Source: an uncultured Alphaproteobacteria bacterium
GTDB taxonomy: Bacteria; Pseudomonadota; Alphaproteobacteria; HIMB59; GCA-002718135
DNA: 64,000 nucleotides
Direction: 5' to 3'
Assembly (NCBI GenBank): GCA_902582755.1
Contig: CACHSZ010000001.1
Coordinates: 295,982 to 359,981, forward strand
The position numbers were made by a program, and so were the translations under genes. Positions 26,610-35,767 of this stretch are shown here, piece after piece; position 1 is the first letter of the stretch, and the number at the start of each line of letters is the position of its first letter. The notes under the pieces are model-generated. The model ran no database searches. It saw nothing but the letters and a program-made list of their open reading frames with translations, and was not told where the DNA came from.

Positions 26610-27687
26610 ATTCACTCATCTTAACCACACGATTTTCTTTTATTGATTTCTCTGCTGCTTCTCCAATAGCGACTGCATGAAGACCATCATTTATAGAAAC
26701 TTGTGGCTTTAAATTATTATTAATTGATTTAATAAATTCTAAATGTTGATAATAAGTCGATCCATGATGTTGCCCAGCTGATAAGATTTTTTTATCCACC
26801 TCAACTATTTTTTTAATTGCATTTTTAGAGTCTCTTAAACCAATTCTAACTTCTGAAGAATTTTTTCCGGATGCATCAGCTGGAACACCTGTTTCTATTT
26901 TACCCTTATCTCCAACAACACATAGCTCTTCTTGCATTTCTGAATTTTCTGCGAACATACAAAGTTCTAAAGAACTTCTTATTCCATTTTTAAAATCTAA
27001 AATTACAAATGCATTGTCTAATATATCAGGAACTTTTCCATTATAATTTTCATTAAGATGATTTACACTTTGGCCACCACTTGCATATACTTGTGTAACT
27101 TCACTGTTTGTAATTAGGCGCATTAAATCAAAAAAATGACAGCATTTTTCTACTAATGTTCCACCGGTATTTATTTGGAATCTATTCCAATCATCTACCT
27201 TTTTGAGAAATGGAAATCTATGTTCACGAATTGAAAGCATTTTAAGCTTACCAATTTTATTACTATCTATTTCTTGGATCATTTTTTGAACAGGTGGCAT
27301 GTACCTATACTCCATAGCCACCCATATTACTGATGGATATGAAGCTGATAATTTTTTAATTTCAAGACAATCTTCTAATTTTGTACATAAGGGTTTTTCA
27401 ATTAATAAATGTTTTTTTGTTTTTAATGCTTCTTTAATAATATCATGATGGGTAAAGTTGGGAGTTGAAATAATAAACGCATCTACTTCATTATTATTAA
27501 AAATTTCAGTATTATTTGAATAGATTTTAATATCATTTGAAATAAGATTTTTAGCTTTATTTATTGAATTTTCATTACTGTCAGAGATAGCAACTACTTC
27601 AGCTGAATCAATAAGATTAATATTTGAAATATGTTCACAACCCATTAGTCCACTTCCAATAATTCCATATTTAATTTTTGTTTTCAT
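26599..27687 (-). CDS. Gfo/Idh/MocA-family oxidoreductase
   Basis: The 362-residue protein has the N-terminal dinucleotide fold (Y-G-I-I-G-S-G-L-M-G at 7-16) and the E-K-P-L-C family motif near residue 97, then a beta-sheet substrate domain with G-G-T-L-V-E-K-C-C-H-F-F-D. Family members oxidise or reduce sugars, inositols and glycosides with NAD(P). It overlaps the isomerase gene upstream by four bases and is convergent with the 2-hydroxyacid dehydrogenase (11-base overlap). One of four such proteins in this window. Confidence 0.9.
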   Translation of the reverse strand: MKTKIKYGIIGSGLMGCEHISNINLIDSAEVVAISDSNENSINKAKNLISNDIKIYSNNTEIFNNNEVDAFIISTPNFTHHDIIKEALKTKKHLLIEKPLCTKLEDCLEIKKLSASYPSVIWVAMEYRYMPPVQKMIQEIDSNKIGKLKMLSIREHRFPFLKKVDDWNRFQINTGGTLVEKCCHFFDLMRLITNSEVTQVYASGGQSVNHLNENYNGKVPDILDNAFVILDFKNGIRSSLELCMFAENSEMQEELCVVGDKGKIETGVPADASGKNSSEVRIGLRDSKNAIKKIVEVDKKILSAGQHHGSTYYQHLEFIKSINNNLKPQVSINDGLHAVAIGEAAEKSIKENRVVKMSEFNL

Positions 27688-29057
27688 GTTGTGTAAATTG
27701 GAATATTTAATTGGGCACTTAATTTATTTATTTCTGAATATACATCCCCATAAGTGAAAGCTAAATGATGTTCAATACCAGACGTGAATAAACTAACTAA
27801 TTTTTGATAGGTATTTTTTTGCAATTTAACAACACCCGAAGTACCTGAAAATGAATTTTTTTTATCTAAAACTTCACCCTTCATAACAATAAATTTTAAT
27901 TTATTTTCTGATTTTGAAACTCTAAATATTGTTATTTTACCAGGTCTAAATGCAAAATCATGTAGCAATGCTTTCCTTCTATTAGAATGTACAGTTGCAC
28001 TTGCTGTATTTTTTTTTGCCATACTAATTGGAGCTAATCCACAATGCCAAAAAACTAAAGTATCAGTTTTGGGGTCACAATCAACAATGTCTACTAAAAG
28101 TGAAGGTTTATTATTTATCTTATTTAAAATATCACAACTTATACTTCCTAATACATCAGCTTCACATGCGCTACTAATACCTTTTTCATTCATCATAGCC
28201 ATTGGACCACATGATGCGCATCCAAATTGTGTAAACATTTCAGGCCAGCACTTAATTGCAAAACTATCAATTTTGTTATCATTTTTTATTTTTTCTAATC
28301 CATGAAAAATTGAAATACTTTTATTTAATTCATTCGCATTCAACTTGGAGACTGATTTCAAATTTTTTTTTATTTGATTTTTAGTTTTTGAAATATCTTT
28401 ATTGCTAACATTTTTAGAAATATTAAATAAAGTTTCTAATTTAATTTTCTTAACATTATAATTTAATTTTTTTTCTATTTCTTTATTATCATAATCACAG
28501 GTAAAAAAACCATCTGGTCTTTTACCAACAAGTCCTAAATTCTTTTTTTTTGAAAAAATTTCGTAATTCTCTCTTTTAGAATTTGTTATTTTTTTTAATC
28601 TATTATTCTTTAAAATTTTTTTATTCTTTATAAAATTATTAATTCTTTCCATTTCGAATAATTTATTATTAATAAATATTGAAAATTCTGGCTTATATTT
28701 TAATTTGATTAATGAATGCATAGCAAGATTTACACCACATAAAGAGTTCAATCTTAACCGTTTTCCTGTTCTTGGCTCTTTAAAACTTATTAAGTGTATT
28801 GGTTTATTAAATGTTTTGGCAAAACTTGTTATAAATTTTGCATCAGTGAAAGTTGTTTGAGCAATGATATATTTGCTACAATTTAGTTTTTTAAAATATC
28901 TAACAGCTTTTTTTCCTGTTTCATCATCTGTAATTAATTCTTTAAAATGTGAGTATTTAATGTCTAAAATATCTATAAATTTTTCAAACCTTTTTTTATT
29001 ATCTAAAGCATAATTTATATCAAATGTATCTCTTGCTAATGCTAAATAACCAATCAT
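27684..29057 (-). CDS. L-fucose/L-arabinose isomerase-like protein
   Basis: The 457-residue protein has a lysine-rich middle and a C-terminal half resembling the FucI/AraA-like group: K-C-W-P-E-M-F near residue 266, C-A-S-C-G, S-S-A-C-E-A-D-V-L-G and F-W-H-C-G-L-A-P near 335, with conserved Glu, Asp and His as metal ligands. Relatives isomerise aldoses and ketoses; I recall that a sulfoquinovose isomerase also belongs to this broad family. It is divergent from the 29193 transporter and is translated with the Gfo/Idh gene. It may isomerise the sugar imported by either neighbour. Substrate unproven. Confidence 0.78.
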   Translation of the reverse strand: MIGYLALARDTFDINYALDNKKRFEKFIDILDIKYSHFKELITDDETGKKAVRYFKKLNCSKYIIAQTTFTDAKFITSFAKTFNKPIHLISFKEPRTGKRLRLNSLCGVNLAMHSLIKLKYKPEFSIFINNKLFEMERINNFIKNKKILKNNRLKKITNSKRENYEIFSKKKNLGLVGKRPDGFFTCDYDNKEIEKKLNYNVKKIKLETLFNISKNVSNKDISKTKNQIKKNLKSVSKLNANELNKSISIFHGLEKIKNDNKIDSFAIKCWPEMFTQFGCASCGPMAMMNEKGISSACEADVLGSISCDILNKINNKPSLLVDIVDCDPKTDTLVFWHCGLAPISMAKKNTASATVHSNRRKALLHDFAFRPGKITIFRVSKSENKLKFIVMKGEVLDKKNSFSGTSGVVKLQKNTYQKLVSLFTSGIEHHLAFTYGDVYSEINKLSAQLNIPIYTT

Positions 29058-29074
29058 TGAATTTTGATATGTTT

Positions 29075-29099
29075 ATAATATTTTTTAACAAAATATTAT
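29075..29099. promoter_or_regulatory. Inverted repeat in divergent promoter region
   Basis: ATAATATTTT (29075-29084), spacer TTAAC, AAAATATTAT (29090-29099), between the divergent isomerase (minus) and sugar-binding protein (plus) genes. Position fits a shared operator, but its pure AT arms make chance more likely than for the other sites. Confidence 0.3.
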
Positions 29100-29192
29100 T
29101 ATTTAATTTTTAAATTTACCATTATTTCTAGGTTTTTATTGCTTGTATATAATAATTTAATATGTTTAAGTCTGAAAAAAATTGGAGGATAA

Positions 29193-30473
29193 ATGATGAT
29201 CTTTAAGTTTATTTTAAAAGCAATATCTGTAGCTTTAGTTTCATTCTCATTAACTTTAATTTCTGCAGTTTCTTTTGCTGCCACAGATGTACGTATTATG
29301 TGGTATGGGGATGGAGACAAAGAAAATGTGCCAATTGCAGCACAAATTGATGAGTTTAATGCAGCTAATCCAGATATAAATGTAATTTTAGATATTGTAC
29401 CATATGATGCAATAATGAACACTCTACCTATCCAGCTTGCTGCTGGTGAAGGTCCTGACATTGCTCGTGTTACTGATCTTGGTGGATTAAACAAATATTA
29501 TGCTGATATTACGCCTTACGTAGCTGATCCAAGTTACTATGAAAAAAGCTTCGGTCCTTTTTTAAATTGGTATCGTAAGCCTGGAGATACAACTTCAATT
29601 CATGGTTTCCATTCTACAATGACCGTTACTGGTCCATATGTAAATAAAACTCTATTTGAACAAGCTGGTGTAGATCTACTAGGCCCTGGTGCAACTTGGG
29701 AAGAATGGGCAGCAGTTTCAATTGAAGTAGCAGAAAAAACAGGTACCCCTATACCAATGGCTTGGGATAGATCAGGTCACCGTGTATCAGGCCCTGCGAT
29801 TTCTATGGGTGCGAAATATTTTGATTCAAATGGTGATCCAAAATTAGTTGATGATGGATTAAAGGCTATGACTCAAATGCTTTATGACTGGCACCAAGCA
29901 GGTACTATGAGTAAAGATCTTTGGGGCTCAGTTTCAGGTTCAAAATACCATGCTCCAAATGATTGGTGGAATGCTGCTGAGGTAGTTTTCATGATGAGTG
30001 GTTCTTGGCAAATTGGAAGATTTGCAAATGAAGTTGGAGATGATTTTGATTGGTGGGCTGTACCAGCGCCATGTGGTCCTGCTGCATGTACTGGAATGCC
30101 AGGCGGAAATGCACTATTAGCATTCAATGCTAATCCTGCTGTTGGAAAGGTAATGGATTATCTTTCTAGTAAAGAACAACTAAGTAGTTTTATTGGTCAA
30201 GTTCTTGCTATCCCTGGACACTTAGATCTACAAGTTGACTATCAAACTGATGATCCAAACGCAAAACATGCATTAAACACTTTTGCTGGCGCAGTGCCAA
30301 CTATTGATCAAGTTGCTTTTGATCTTCAGGCACATGTTGATAACCGTATAATGTTTAACGCAATTATCTCAAGACTAGGACAAGCTATTGTTGGTGAAAT
30401 GACAATGGAAGAAGCTTGGGCGCGTATGGATGAAGATGTTGAAAAACAACTTAAAGAAAAATACGGCGGATAA
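29193..30473 (+). CDS. Sugar ABC transporter, periplasmic substrate-binding protein (family 1)
   Basis: The 426-residue protein has a signal peptide (cleavage after S-F-A near residue 29) and a family-1 solute-binding fold, with W-Y-G-D-G-D near the mature start, G-E-G-P-D-I-A-R near 87 and M-M-S-G-S-W-Q near 265. Two adjacent ATGs (29193, 29196) both fit the GGAGG at 29184-29188. It feeds permeases at 30539 and 31572 and the ATPase at 33646. It is followed by a hairpin. A carbohydrate ligand is likely because the operon continues with sugar dehydrogenases and a uronate isomerase. Confidence 0.9.
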   Translation: MMIFKFILKAISVALVSFSLTLISAVSFAATDVRIMWYGDGDKENVPIAAQIDEFNAANPDINVILDIVPYDAIMNTLPIQLAAGEGPDIARVTDLGGLNKYYADITPYVADPSYYEKSFGPFLNWYRKPGDTTSIHGFHSTMTVTGPYVNKTLFEQAGVDLLGPGATWEEWAAVSIEVAEKTGTPIPMAWDRSGHRVSGPAISMGAKYFDSNGDPKLVDDGLKAMTQMLYDWHQAGTMSKDLWGSVSGSKYHAPNDWWNAAEVVFMMSGSWQIGRFANEVGDDFDWWAVPAPCGPAACTGMPGGNALLAFNANPAVGKVMDYLSSKEQLSSFIGQVLAIPGHLDLQVDYQTDDPNAKHALNTFAGAVPTIDQVAFDLQAHVDNRIMFNAIISRLGQAIVGEMTMEEAWARMDEDVEKQLKEKYGG

Positions 30474-30497
30474 TTACATCCAAAATAATAAAAATAT

Positions 30498-30526
30498 AAA
30501 GCTGCTCTTTTTGAGCAGCTTTTTTT
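30498..30526 (+). terminator. Hairpin with T-tract before the permease gene
   Basis: Ten-base perfect stem AAAGCTGCTC (30498-30507) / GAGCAGCTTT (30513-30522), five-T loop, then T to 30526. The permease ATG follows 12 bases later. Form of an intrinsic terminator, probably leaky, as in the other transporter operons of this window. Confidence 0.88.
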
Positions 30527-30538
30527 CGAAATGATTTA

Positions 30539-31570
30539 ATGGAAAATATTAGAAATCAAACAAAAATTTTTTTCCTTAGAATTTTAAATATTCCCTTTGC
30601 ATTTTTAATGCAAGCCATTGATTTAATCATGTGGCCAATTCAAAAAATTATTGGTGTTAGAAATATGCCCTATATTTTTTTACTTCCAAATTTAATTTTT
30701 TTTGGATTATTTGTAATAATCCCTCTTGGTGCAAATTTTTTCTTTTCTCTATCATCTGGTGATGAACTATTATTTGCTGAAAGAGAACTTCCTACAACAA
30801 AACAATATGATCAGTTATTTGATTGTGAGAGTTACTTAAATCCAAATACATGTACAGAAGATTTCTTTTGGAGAGGAGTCTATAACACTATATTTTTTGT
30901 TGTTTTTCAAGTTGGATTAATGATTTTCTTTTCAGTCTTGACTGCCGTGATATTAAATAAGAAGATTATTGGCAGAGGTTTTTTTAGATCAGTATTTTTT
31001 TTCCCTGTTTTGTTGTCACCAGTTGTTGTTGGTTTGATTTGGCAGTGGATACTTTTAAAAAACGGAGCTTTTAATGCTATAATTGAATCTTATGGTGGAG
31101 ACAAAGTATCATTTTTAACTGATCCATCATGGGCTATGGCATCTGTAATATTTGTATCAATATGGGCCCATATGGGCTTTTATACCTTGATTGTTCTAGC
31201 AGGTCTTCAAGCAATACCTCCAAATTTATATGAAGCTGCTGAAATGGATGGAACAAGCAGAGAAAGAATTTTCTTTCGAATAACTTTACCTCTTTTAATG
31301 CCAAATTTATTAGTTGTATTTATCCTTGCCTCAATAAAAGGTGTTCAAACATTTGATGAAATATATGTTCTAACCGGTGGAGGACCGGGGACATCTACAT
31401 CATTAATTGTTCAGTATATTTTTACCACAGGATTTGCTTCGTCTGGATCTGTTCAAAATTTTGGTCTTGCAGCCGCCGCATCTATGGTTCTTGGTGTGGT
31501 ACTTTTATTTTTAACACTTATGCAATTATATTTCAGTCGAAATAAAGAAAGTAAACATCAAGAAATTTAA
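30539..31570 (+). CDS. Sugar ABC transporter permease (MalF-type)
   Basis: The 343-residue protein has an amphipathic N-terminal stretch, a membrane segment at about 47-70, a periplasmic loop containing C-E-S-Y-L-N-P-N-T-C, and five further segments. The EAA loop Y-E-A-A-E-M-D-G-T-S near residue 233 and the following L-P-L-L-M-P-N are typical. It begins without a Shine-Dalgarno site just after the hairpin. It pairs with the 31572 permease (one base gap). Confidence 0.9.
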   Translation: MENIRNQTKIFFLRILNIPFAFLMQAIDLIMWPIQKIIGVRNMPYIFLLPNLIFFGLFVIIPLGANFFFSLSSGDELLFAERELPTTKQYDQLFDCESYLNPNTCTEDFFWRGVYNTIFFVVFQVGLMIFFSVLTAVILNKKIIGRGFFRSVFFFPVLLSPVVVGLIWQWILLKNGAFNAIIESYGGDKVSFLTDPSWAMASVIFVSIWAHMGFYTLIVLAGLQAIPPNLYEAAEMDGTSRERIFFRITLPLLMPNLLVVFILASIKGVQTFDEIYVLTGGGPGTSTSLIVQYIFTTGFASSGSVQNFGLAAAASMVLGVVLLFLTLMQLYFSRNKESKHQEI

Positions 31571-31571
31571 T

Positions 31572-32636
31572 ATGTCTGAAACAACTTCAAGAATAATAAA
31601 AATTGCTACAAAAAAAAGATATAAAAATAAATATCATTGGACAGATTATTTTTCTTATTTTTATTTATTTCTAGGTGTTCTTTTAATGTTTGGTCCTGTT
31701 GTGTGGTTAGGATTATCTTCATTAAAGACATTAGCAGGTATACAAGAATATCCTCCAACAATTTTGCCACTTTCTCAAATTCAAGTTGATGTTGAAGGAT
31801 ACGATAAACCCTTACCAATTTTTAACGTGACACAAGAAGATGGGTCAGTAAAGCAGTTAGCACAAATTAAAAGAATTGGAATTAATGCTAAAATGGTTGA
31901 TCCTCTAAACCCAGGAGAAACAGTAAAAGTACCTATTGATAAAAGAGAAAAAATTAGAGAATTTAAAATTCAGTGGCAAAACTATGTTGATCCTTTAAGA
32001 AAATATGATTTTTTACTTTATTTTAAAAACTCAACTTTCATTACTGTTGTAGCAACAATAATAACTTTAATAATAAATTCAATGGCAGCATATGCACTTT
32101 CTATATATGAGTTCAGAGGAAAAAATTTTGCACTTGTTTTTGTTATAGGTACATTATTAATTCCATTAACCATAATTTTGGTTCCAGTTTTTTATGTTGT
32201 TGCAAACTTTGGAATGATTAATTCATTATGGGGTGTAATTCTTCCAGGTGCTGCAACACCAACAGGAGTTTTTTTACTTCGACAATATATGCTTACATTG
32301 CCTAGAGAGCTAATAGAAGCAGCAAGAATGGATCACGCTAGTGAATGGGCAATTTATTGGCGAGTTGTCCTACCTTTATCTATACCGGCAATTGCAGTTT
32401 TAGCAATTTTTTCCATAATGTGGAGATGGAATGATTTCTTATGGCCTTTAATAGTTTTATCAAAAAGTGAAGTTTATACATTACAAATTGGATTAAACGC
32501 ATTTCACGGAGAACTTACTAGTCAGTGGAATTATGTATTATCAATGACTATGGTTACTTTATTACCTATAGCAATTATATTTGCTTACTTACAAAAATTT
32601 ATAACAACAGGAATAGCAAGTACAGGTATGAAGTAA
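31572..32636 (+). CDS. Sugar ABC transporter permease (MalG-type) with long periplasmic insertion
   Basis: The 354-residue protein is about 70-80 longer than the usual MalG-type permease (near 280). The extra length is a charged soluble stretch at about residues 58-145 between the first and second membrane segments, containing repeats of V-D/V-P-I-D type strands. The EAA loop I-E-A-A-R-M-D-H-A-S lies near 245. The insertion would sit in the periplasm and could contact the binding protein. The last codon overlaps the next gene (TAATG). Confidence 0.9.
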   Translation: MSETTSRIIKIATKKRYKNKYHWTDYFSYFYLFLGVLLMFGPVVWLGLSSLKTLAGIQEYPPTILPLSQIQVDVEGYDKPLPIFNVTQEDGSVKQLAQIKRIGINAKMVDPLNPGETVKVPIDKREKIREFKIQWQNYVDPLRKYDFLLYFKNSTFITVVATIITLIINSMAAYALSIYEFRGKNFALVFVIGTLLIPLTIILVPVFYVVANFGMINSLWGVILPGAATPTGVFLLRQYMLTLPRELIEAARMDHASEWAIYWRVVLPLSIPAIAVLAIFSIMWRWNDFLWPLIVLSKSEVYTLQIGLNAFHGELTSQWNYVLSMTMVTLLPIAIIFAYLQKFITTGIASTGMK

Positions 32637-33649
32637 TGCAAGACAAACCTCTAATTTTTTTTGATCCTTATCCAAGAAATGAAGAAATGGTTTTTACCAA
32701 TGATGTTAAGACTGAATTAGAAAAAATATCTAATTTAATCTATCACTTTGGCAGTCGAGCTCCTGATGAACTTGTAGATAAAAATATTGAAGAAATTGAA
32801 ATATTAGTTGGACAGACTGCTATGCCTAAAGAACGTTTAGATAAATCAAAAAAAATTAAAGCTATTATAAATGTCAAAGCAAATTGGGAACCGAATATTG
32901 ATTATCATGAAGCACATAGAAGAGGCATTTATGTTTTATCAGCTGCACCTGCCATGGCTCCTGCTGTTGCTGAAGCTTGTATAGGTTACGCAATCTCACT
33001 TTCTAGAAATGTTTTGGGAGTTTACAAAAAATTTTTAAATTCTGAAGAGCAATATGGAATTAAAGAAAATAAATTTGCTTACACACTTTTTAACTCAAAT
33101 GTTGGGTTAATTGGTTTTGGAAATTTAGCAAAAAGTTTACTTCCTTTGTTAAAACCATTTAACTGTAATATTTCAGTATTTGATCCATGGTTATCTAATG
33201 AATACTTAGAGAGCCAAGGTGTAAACCCTGTATCTATTGATGATTTATTATCTAACAATAAATTTATATTCATATTAGCTGGAGTTACTACTGAAAATGA
33301 AGGATTTATTAGTAAAGATAAATTAAAATTAATTAAAAAAAATAGTTCAGTAGTTCTAGTCAGTAGAGCAGAGGTTGTTGATTTTGATGAATTTATTGAA
33401 CTTGCTGAAAATGAATATTTTAGAGCAGCTATAGATGTATATCCAGTCGAGCCTGTTCCAGTAGATTCAACTTTTAGAAAAAAATCTAATATTTTATTTA
33501 CTTCACATGTTGCAGGTGCTTTAGATTATTCATATAAAAATATAAGAGATATGATGATGAATGATATAAAAAAAATCTTGAATGGGATGCCGCCTATACA
33601 CTTACAACATGCTGACCCTGACAAAGCAATAATGAGAAGAGATAGATGA
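32636..33649 (+). CDS. D-isomer-specific 2-hydroxyacid dehydrogenase
   Basis: The start is ATG 32636 (M-Q-D-K-P-L-I-F-F-D-P-Y-P), coupled to the previous stop; the in-frame extension to 32525 lies inside the permease gene. The 337-residue protein has the Rossmann motif G-L-I-G-F-G-N-L near 160 and catalytic Arg (V-S-R-A-E-V), Glu (Y-P-V-E-P-V-P) and His (S-H-V-A-G-A). It oxidises or reduces a 2-hydroxyacid with NAD(P). It sits between permease and ATPase genes, so its substrate probably derives from the imported sugar. Confidence 0.87.
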   Translation: MQDKPLIFFDPYPRNEEMVFTNDVKTELEKISNLIYHFGSRAPDELVDKNIEEIEILVGQTAMPKERLDKSKKIKAIINVKANWEPNIDYHEAHRRGIYVLSAAPAMAPAVAEACIGYAISLSRNVLGVYKKFLNSEEQYGIKENKFAYTLFNSNVGLIGFGNLAKSLLPLLKPFNCNISVFDPWLSNEYLESQGVNPVSIDDLLSNNKFIFILAGVTTENEGFISKDKLKLIKKNSSVVLVSRAEVVDFDEFIELAENEYFRAAIDVYPVEPVPVDSTFRKKSNILFTSHVAGALDYSYKNIRDMMMNDIKKILNGMPPIHLQHADPDKAIMRRDR

Positions 33650-34728
33650 CTGAAATTATATTAAAAGACATTTTTAAAAGTTATGATCAAACAGAAGTAA
33701 TTCATGGAGTTGATTTGAAAGTTGAAAGTGGAAAATTTTTAGTTTTAGTTGGCCCCTCTGGATGTGGTAAGTCAACATTATTAAGAATTATTGCTGGATT
33801 AGAAAGAATTACATCAGGAGAAATTTTAATCGACGGAAATGAAGTAAGTAATATACCCGCTTCAGAAAGAGGTTTGGCTATGGTTTTTCAATCATATGCT
33901 TTGTATCCTCACATGTCTGTTTTTAAAAATATGGCCTTTGCATTGGAAAATCTAAAAATTGATAAAAAAACAATTGAAGAAAAAGTTAAAAGCGCAGCTA
34001 AACTTTTACAAATTGAAGAGTATCTTCAAAGAAAACCAAAAGCACTTTCTGGTGGTCAAAGACAAAGAGTAGCTATTGGCAGAGCAATAGTTAGAGATCC
34101 AAAGGCATTTTTGTTTGATGAGCCCTTATCTAATCTTGATGCTGAGTTAAGAGTAACAATGAGAAAAGAATTATCAGCACTTCATGAAAAAATCGGCGGT
34201 ACAATGATTTATGTTACACATGATCAAGTTGAAGCAATGACCTTGGCTGATCAAATAGTAGTTTTAAATAATGGTTATGTTGCACAAGCAGGAGCACCAC
34301 TTGATTTATATAATAATCCCAGTGATATTTTTGTAGCTGGTTTCATTGGATCTCCAAAAATGAATTTTATCAAAGTTAATGCAATTGATAAGTCTGGTTC
34401 ATTTAATTTAGTTTCAGATGCATTGAATTTACAAACAAATCATAAAAACTTACAAAACAATACACCTTATTCTCTTGGGATAAGGCCTGAACATATAGAA
34501 GTTTGTGAACAGCAAAATTCAGATTTAAAAGTACATGTTGATTTTACTGAACAGCTCGGAAGTGAAACTTACTTTTATTGTAAGGGTGAAGGAATAAAAC
34601 AATTAATTGTTCATCATACTGGGCAATATAAAATTAATAAGGGAGAAGAATTATATCTGCGTTTTAAAAGAGATTCAGTTCATCTTTTTGAAGAGAATGG
34701 CATGTCTGTATCAAAAAAAAATAATTAA
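33646..34728 (+). CDS. Sugar ABC transporter ATP-binding protein (UgpC/MalK family)
   Basis: The 360-residue ATPase has Walker A G-P-S-G-C-G-K-S-T at 36-44, Q-loop V-F-Q-S-Y-A-L-Y-P, signature L-S-G-G-Q-R-Q-R near 136, Walker B F-L-F-D-E-P-L-S-N-L-D, an H-loop V-T-H-D-Q-V-E-A-M-T, and the C-terminal TOBE-type regulatory domain (G-I-R-P-E-H-I). It energises the 29193-32636 transporter. It is the only MalK-type ATPase in the window, while the transporters at 3615 and 56999 have none, so it may serve all three. The start overlaps the dehydrogenase stop (ATGA). Confidence 0.95.
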   Translation: MTEIILKDIFKSYDQTEVIHGVDLKVESGKFLVLVGPSGCGKSTLLRIIAGLERITSGEILIDGNEVSNIPASERGLAMVFQSYALYPHMSVFKNMAFALENLKIDKKTIEEKVKSAAKLLQIEEYLQRKPKALSGGQRQRVAIGRAIVRDPKAFLFDEPLSNLDAELRVTMRKELSALHEKIGGTMIYVTHDQVEAMTLADQIVVLNNGYVAQAGAPLDLYNNPSDIFVAGFIGSPKMNFIKVNAIDKSGSFNLVSDALNLQTNHKNLQNNTPYSLGIRPEHIEVCEQQNSDLKVHVDFTEQLGSETYFYCKGEGIKQLIVHHTGQYKINKGEELYLRFKRDSVHLFEENGMSVSKKNN

Positions 34729-35765
34729 TGAATTCTAAAAAAATTGGACTTGCCATTATTGGTACAGGTATGGCTGCAAAACCTCATGCCTTGGCTTTAA
34801 ATGAATTAAAAGGTGATATTAATGTAGTTGGAGTTTTTTCTCGAAATAAGGAAAAAAGAGAAAATTTTTCTAAAAATTATAATTTTAATTCATTTCAGGA
34901 CATTCATAGTATTTATAATAATCCTGAAGTTGACATGGTGGATATCATCACTCCTCCAAATCAACGCTTAGAACTAGTGGAGCAATTTAGTAAATATGGA
35001 AAACATATCTTAATGGAAAAACCAATTGAAAGAACTTTAGAAAATGCAAAAAGTATAGTTTCAATTTGCGAAAATAATAAAGTTAACCTTGGTATAGTTT
35101 TTCAACATCGATTTAGAAAATCCTCAATTAAATTAAAGTCATTAATAAATGAGAATAAATTTGGTCAAATTTTTTCAGCTCAAATCAATATTCCATGGTG
35201 GCGAGAACAGTCCTATTATGATGAACCAGGTAGAGGAACATATAAAAGAGATGGTGGAGGAGTTCTTATAAGCCAAGCTATTCATACACTTGATCTTGCT
35301 ATCAGTCTTTTAGGAGATGTTAAAGAGGTGATGGTAATGACAGAAACTACAAAGTTTCATAAAATGGAGTCAGAAAATTTTGTAACTGGAGGTATTAAAT
35401 TTAAAAATAGCGTAATTGCATCTTTATTCGCTTCAACGAGTGTTTTTCCAGGCTCATCAGAGTCAATTGTACTTCATTGTGAAAATGCAACAGTCAAACT
35501 TGAAGCAGGAACACTTATCATTAATTGGAGGAATGCTAAAAAAGAAGAGTTTGGAGAGGAATCTGGAACTGGCGGTAGTGCTGATCCTATGGCTTTTCCA
35601 TTTGATTGGCATAAAGATCTTATAATTAATTTTGCAAAATCAATTAACACAAATGAAAAATTTGAAATTACCGGAAAAGAGGCATTGAAAGTTCATTATC
35701 TAATTGATGCAATGATAGAATCATCTAAAAAAAATAAACTAATTACAATGGAGCAAAATATTTAA
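34728..35765 (+). CDS. Gfo/Idh/MocA-family oxidoreductase
   Basis: The 345-residue protein has the NAD(P) fold A-I-I-G-T-G-M-A-A at 9-17 and M-E-K-P-I-E near residue 95, and G-G-G-V-L-I-S-Q-A-I-H-T-L-D near 178 with the catalytic-region His/Asp. It is joined to the ATPase gene by TAATG and precedes another Gfo/Idh gene by two bases. It probably oxidises the imported carbohydrate or its acid. A 3-keto-sugar or inositol-type reaction is possible. Confidence 0.9.
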   Translation: MNSKKIGLAIIGTGMAAKPHALALNELKGDINVVGVFSRNKEKRENFSKNYNFNSFQDIHSIYNNPEVDMVDIITPPNQRLELVEQFSKYGKHILMEKPIERTLENAKSIVSICENNKVNLGIVFQHRFRKSSIKLKSLINENKFGQIFSAQINIPWWREQSYYDEPGRGTYKRDGGGVLISQAIHTLDLAISLLGDVKEVMVMTETTKFHKMESENFVTGGIKFKNSVIASLFASTSVFPGSSESIVLHCENATVKLEAGTLIINWRNAKKEEFGEESGTGGSADPMAFPFDWHKDLIINFAKSINTNEKFEITGKEALKVHYLIDAMIESSKKNKLITMEQNI

Positions 35766-35767
35766 TC

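Noticed and set aside
29099..29494. A 131-residue reverse-strand open frame opposite the sugar-binding protein start
   Set aside because: It covers the ribosome-binding site and signal peptide of the real gene and shows no domain features.
32525..32635. N-terminal extension of the 2-hydroxyacid dehydrogenase
   Set aside because: It lies wholly within the permease gene in another frame; the ATG at 32636 overlaps the permease stop and starts the family sequence.
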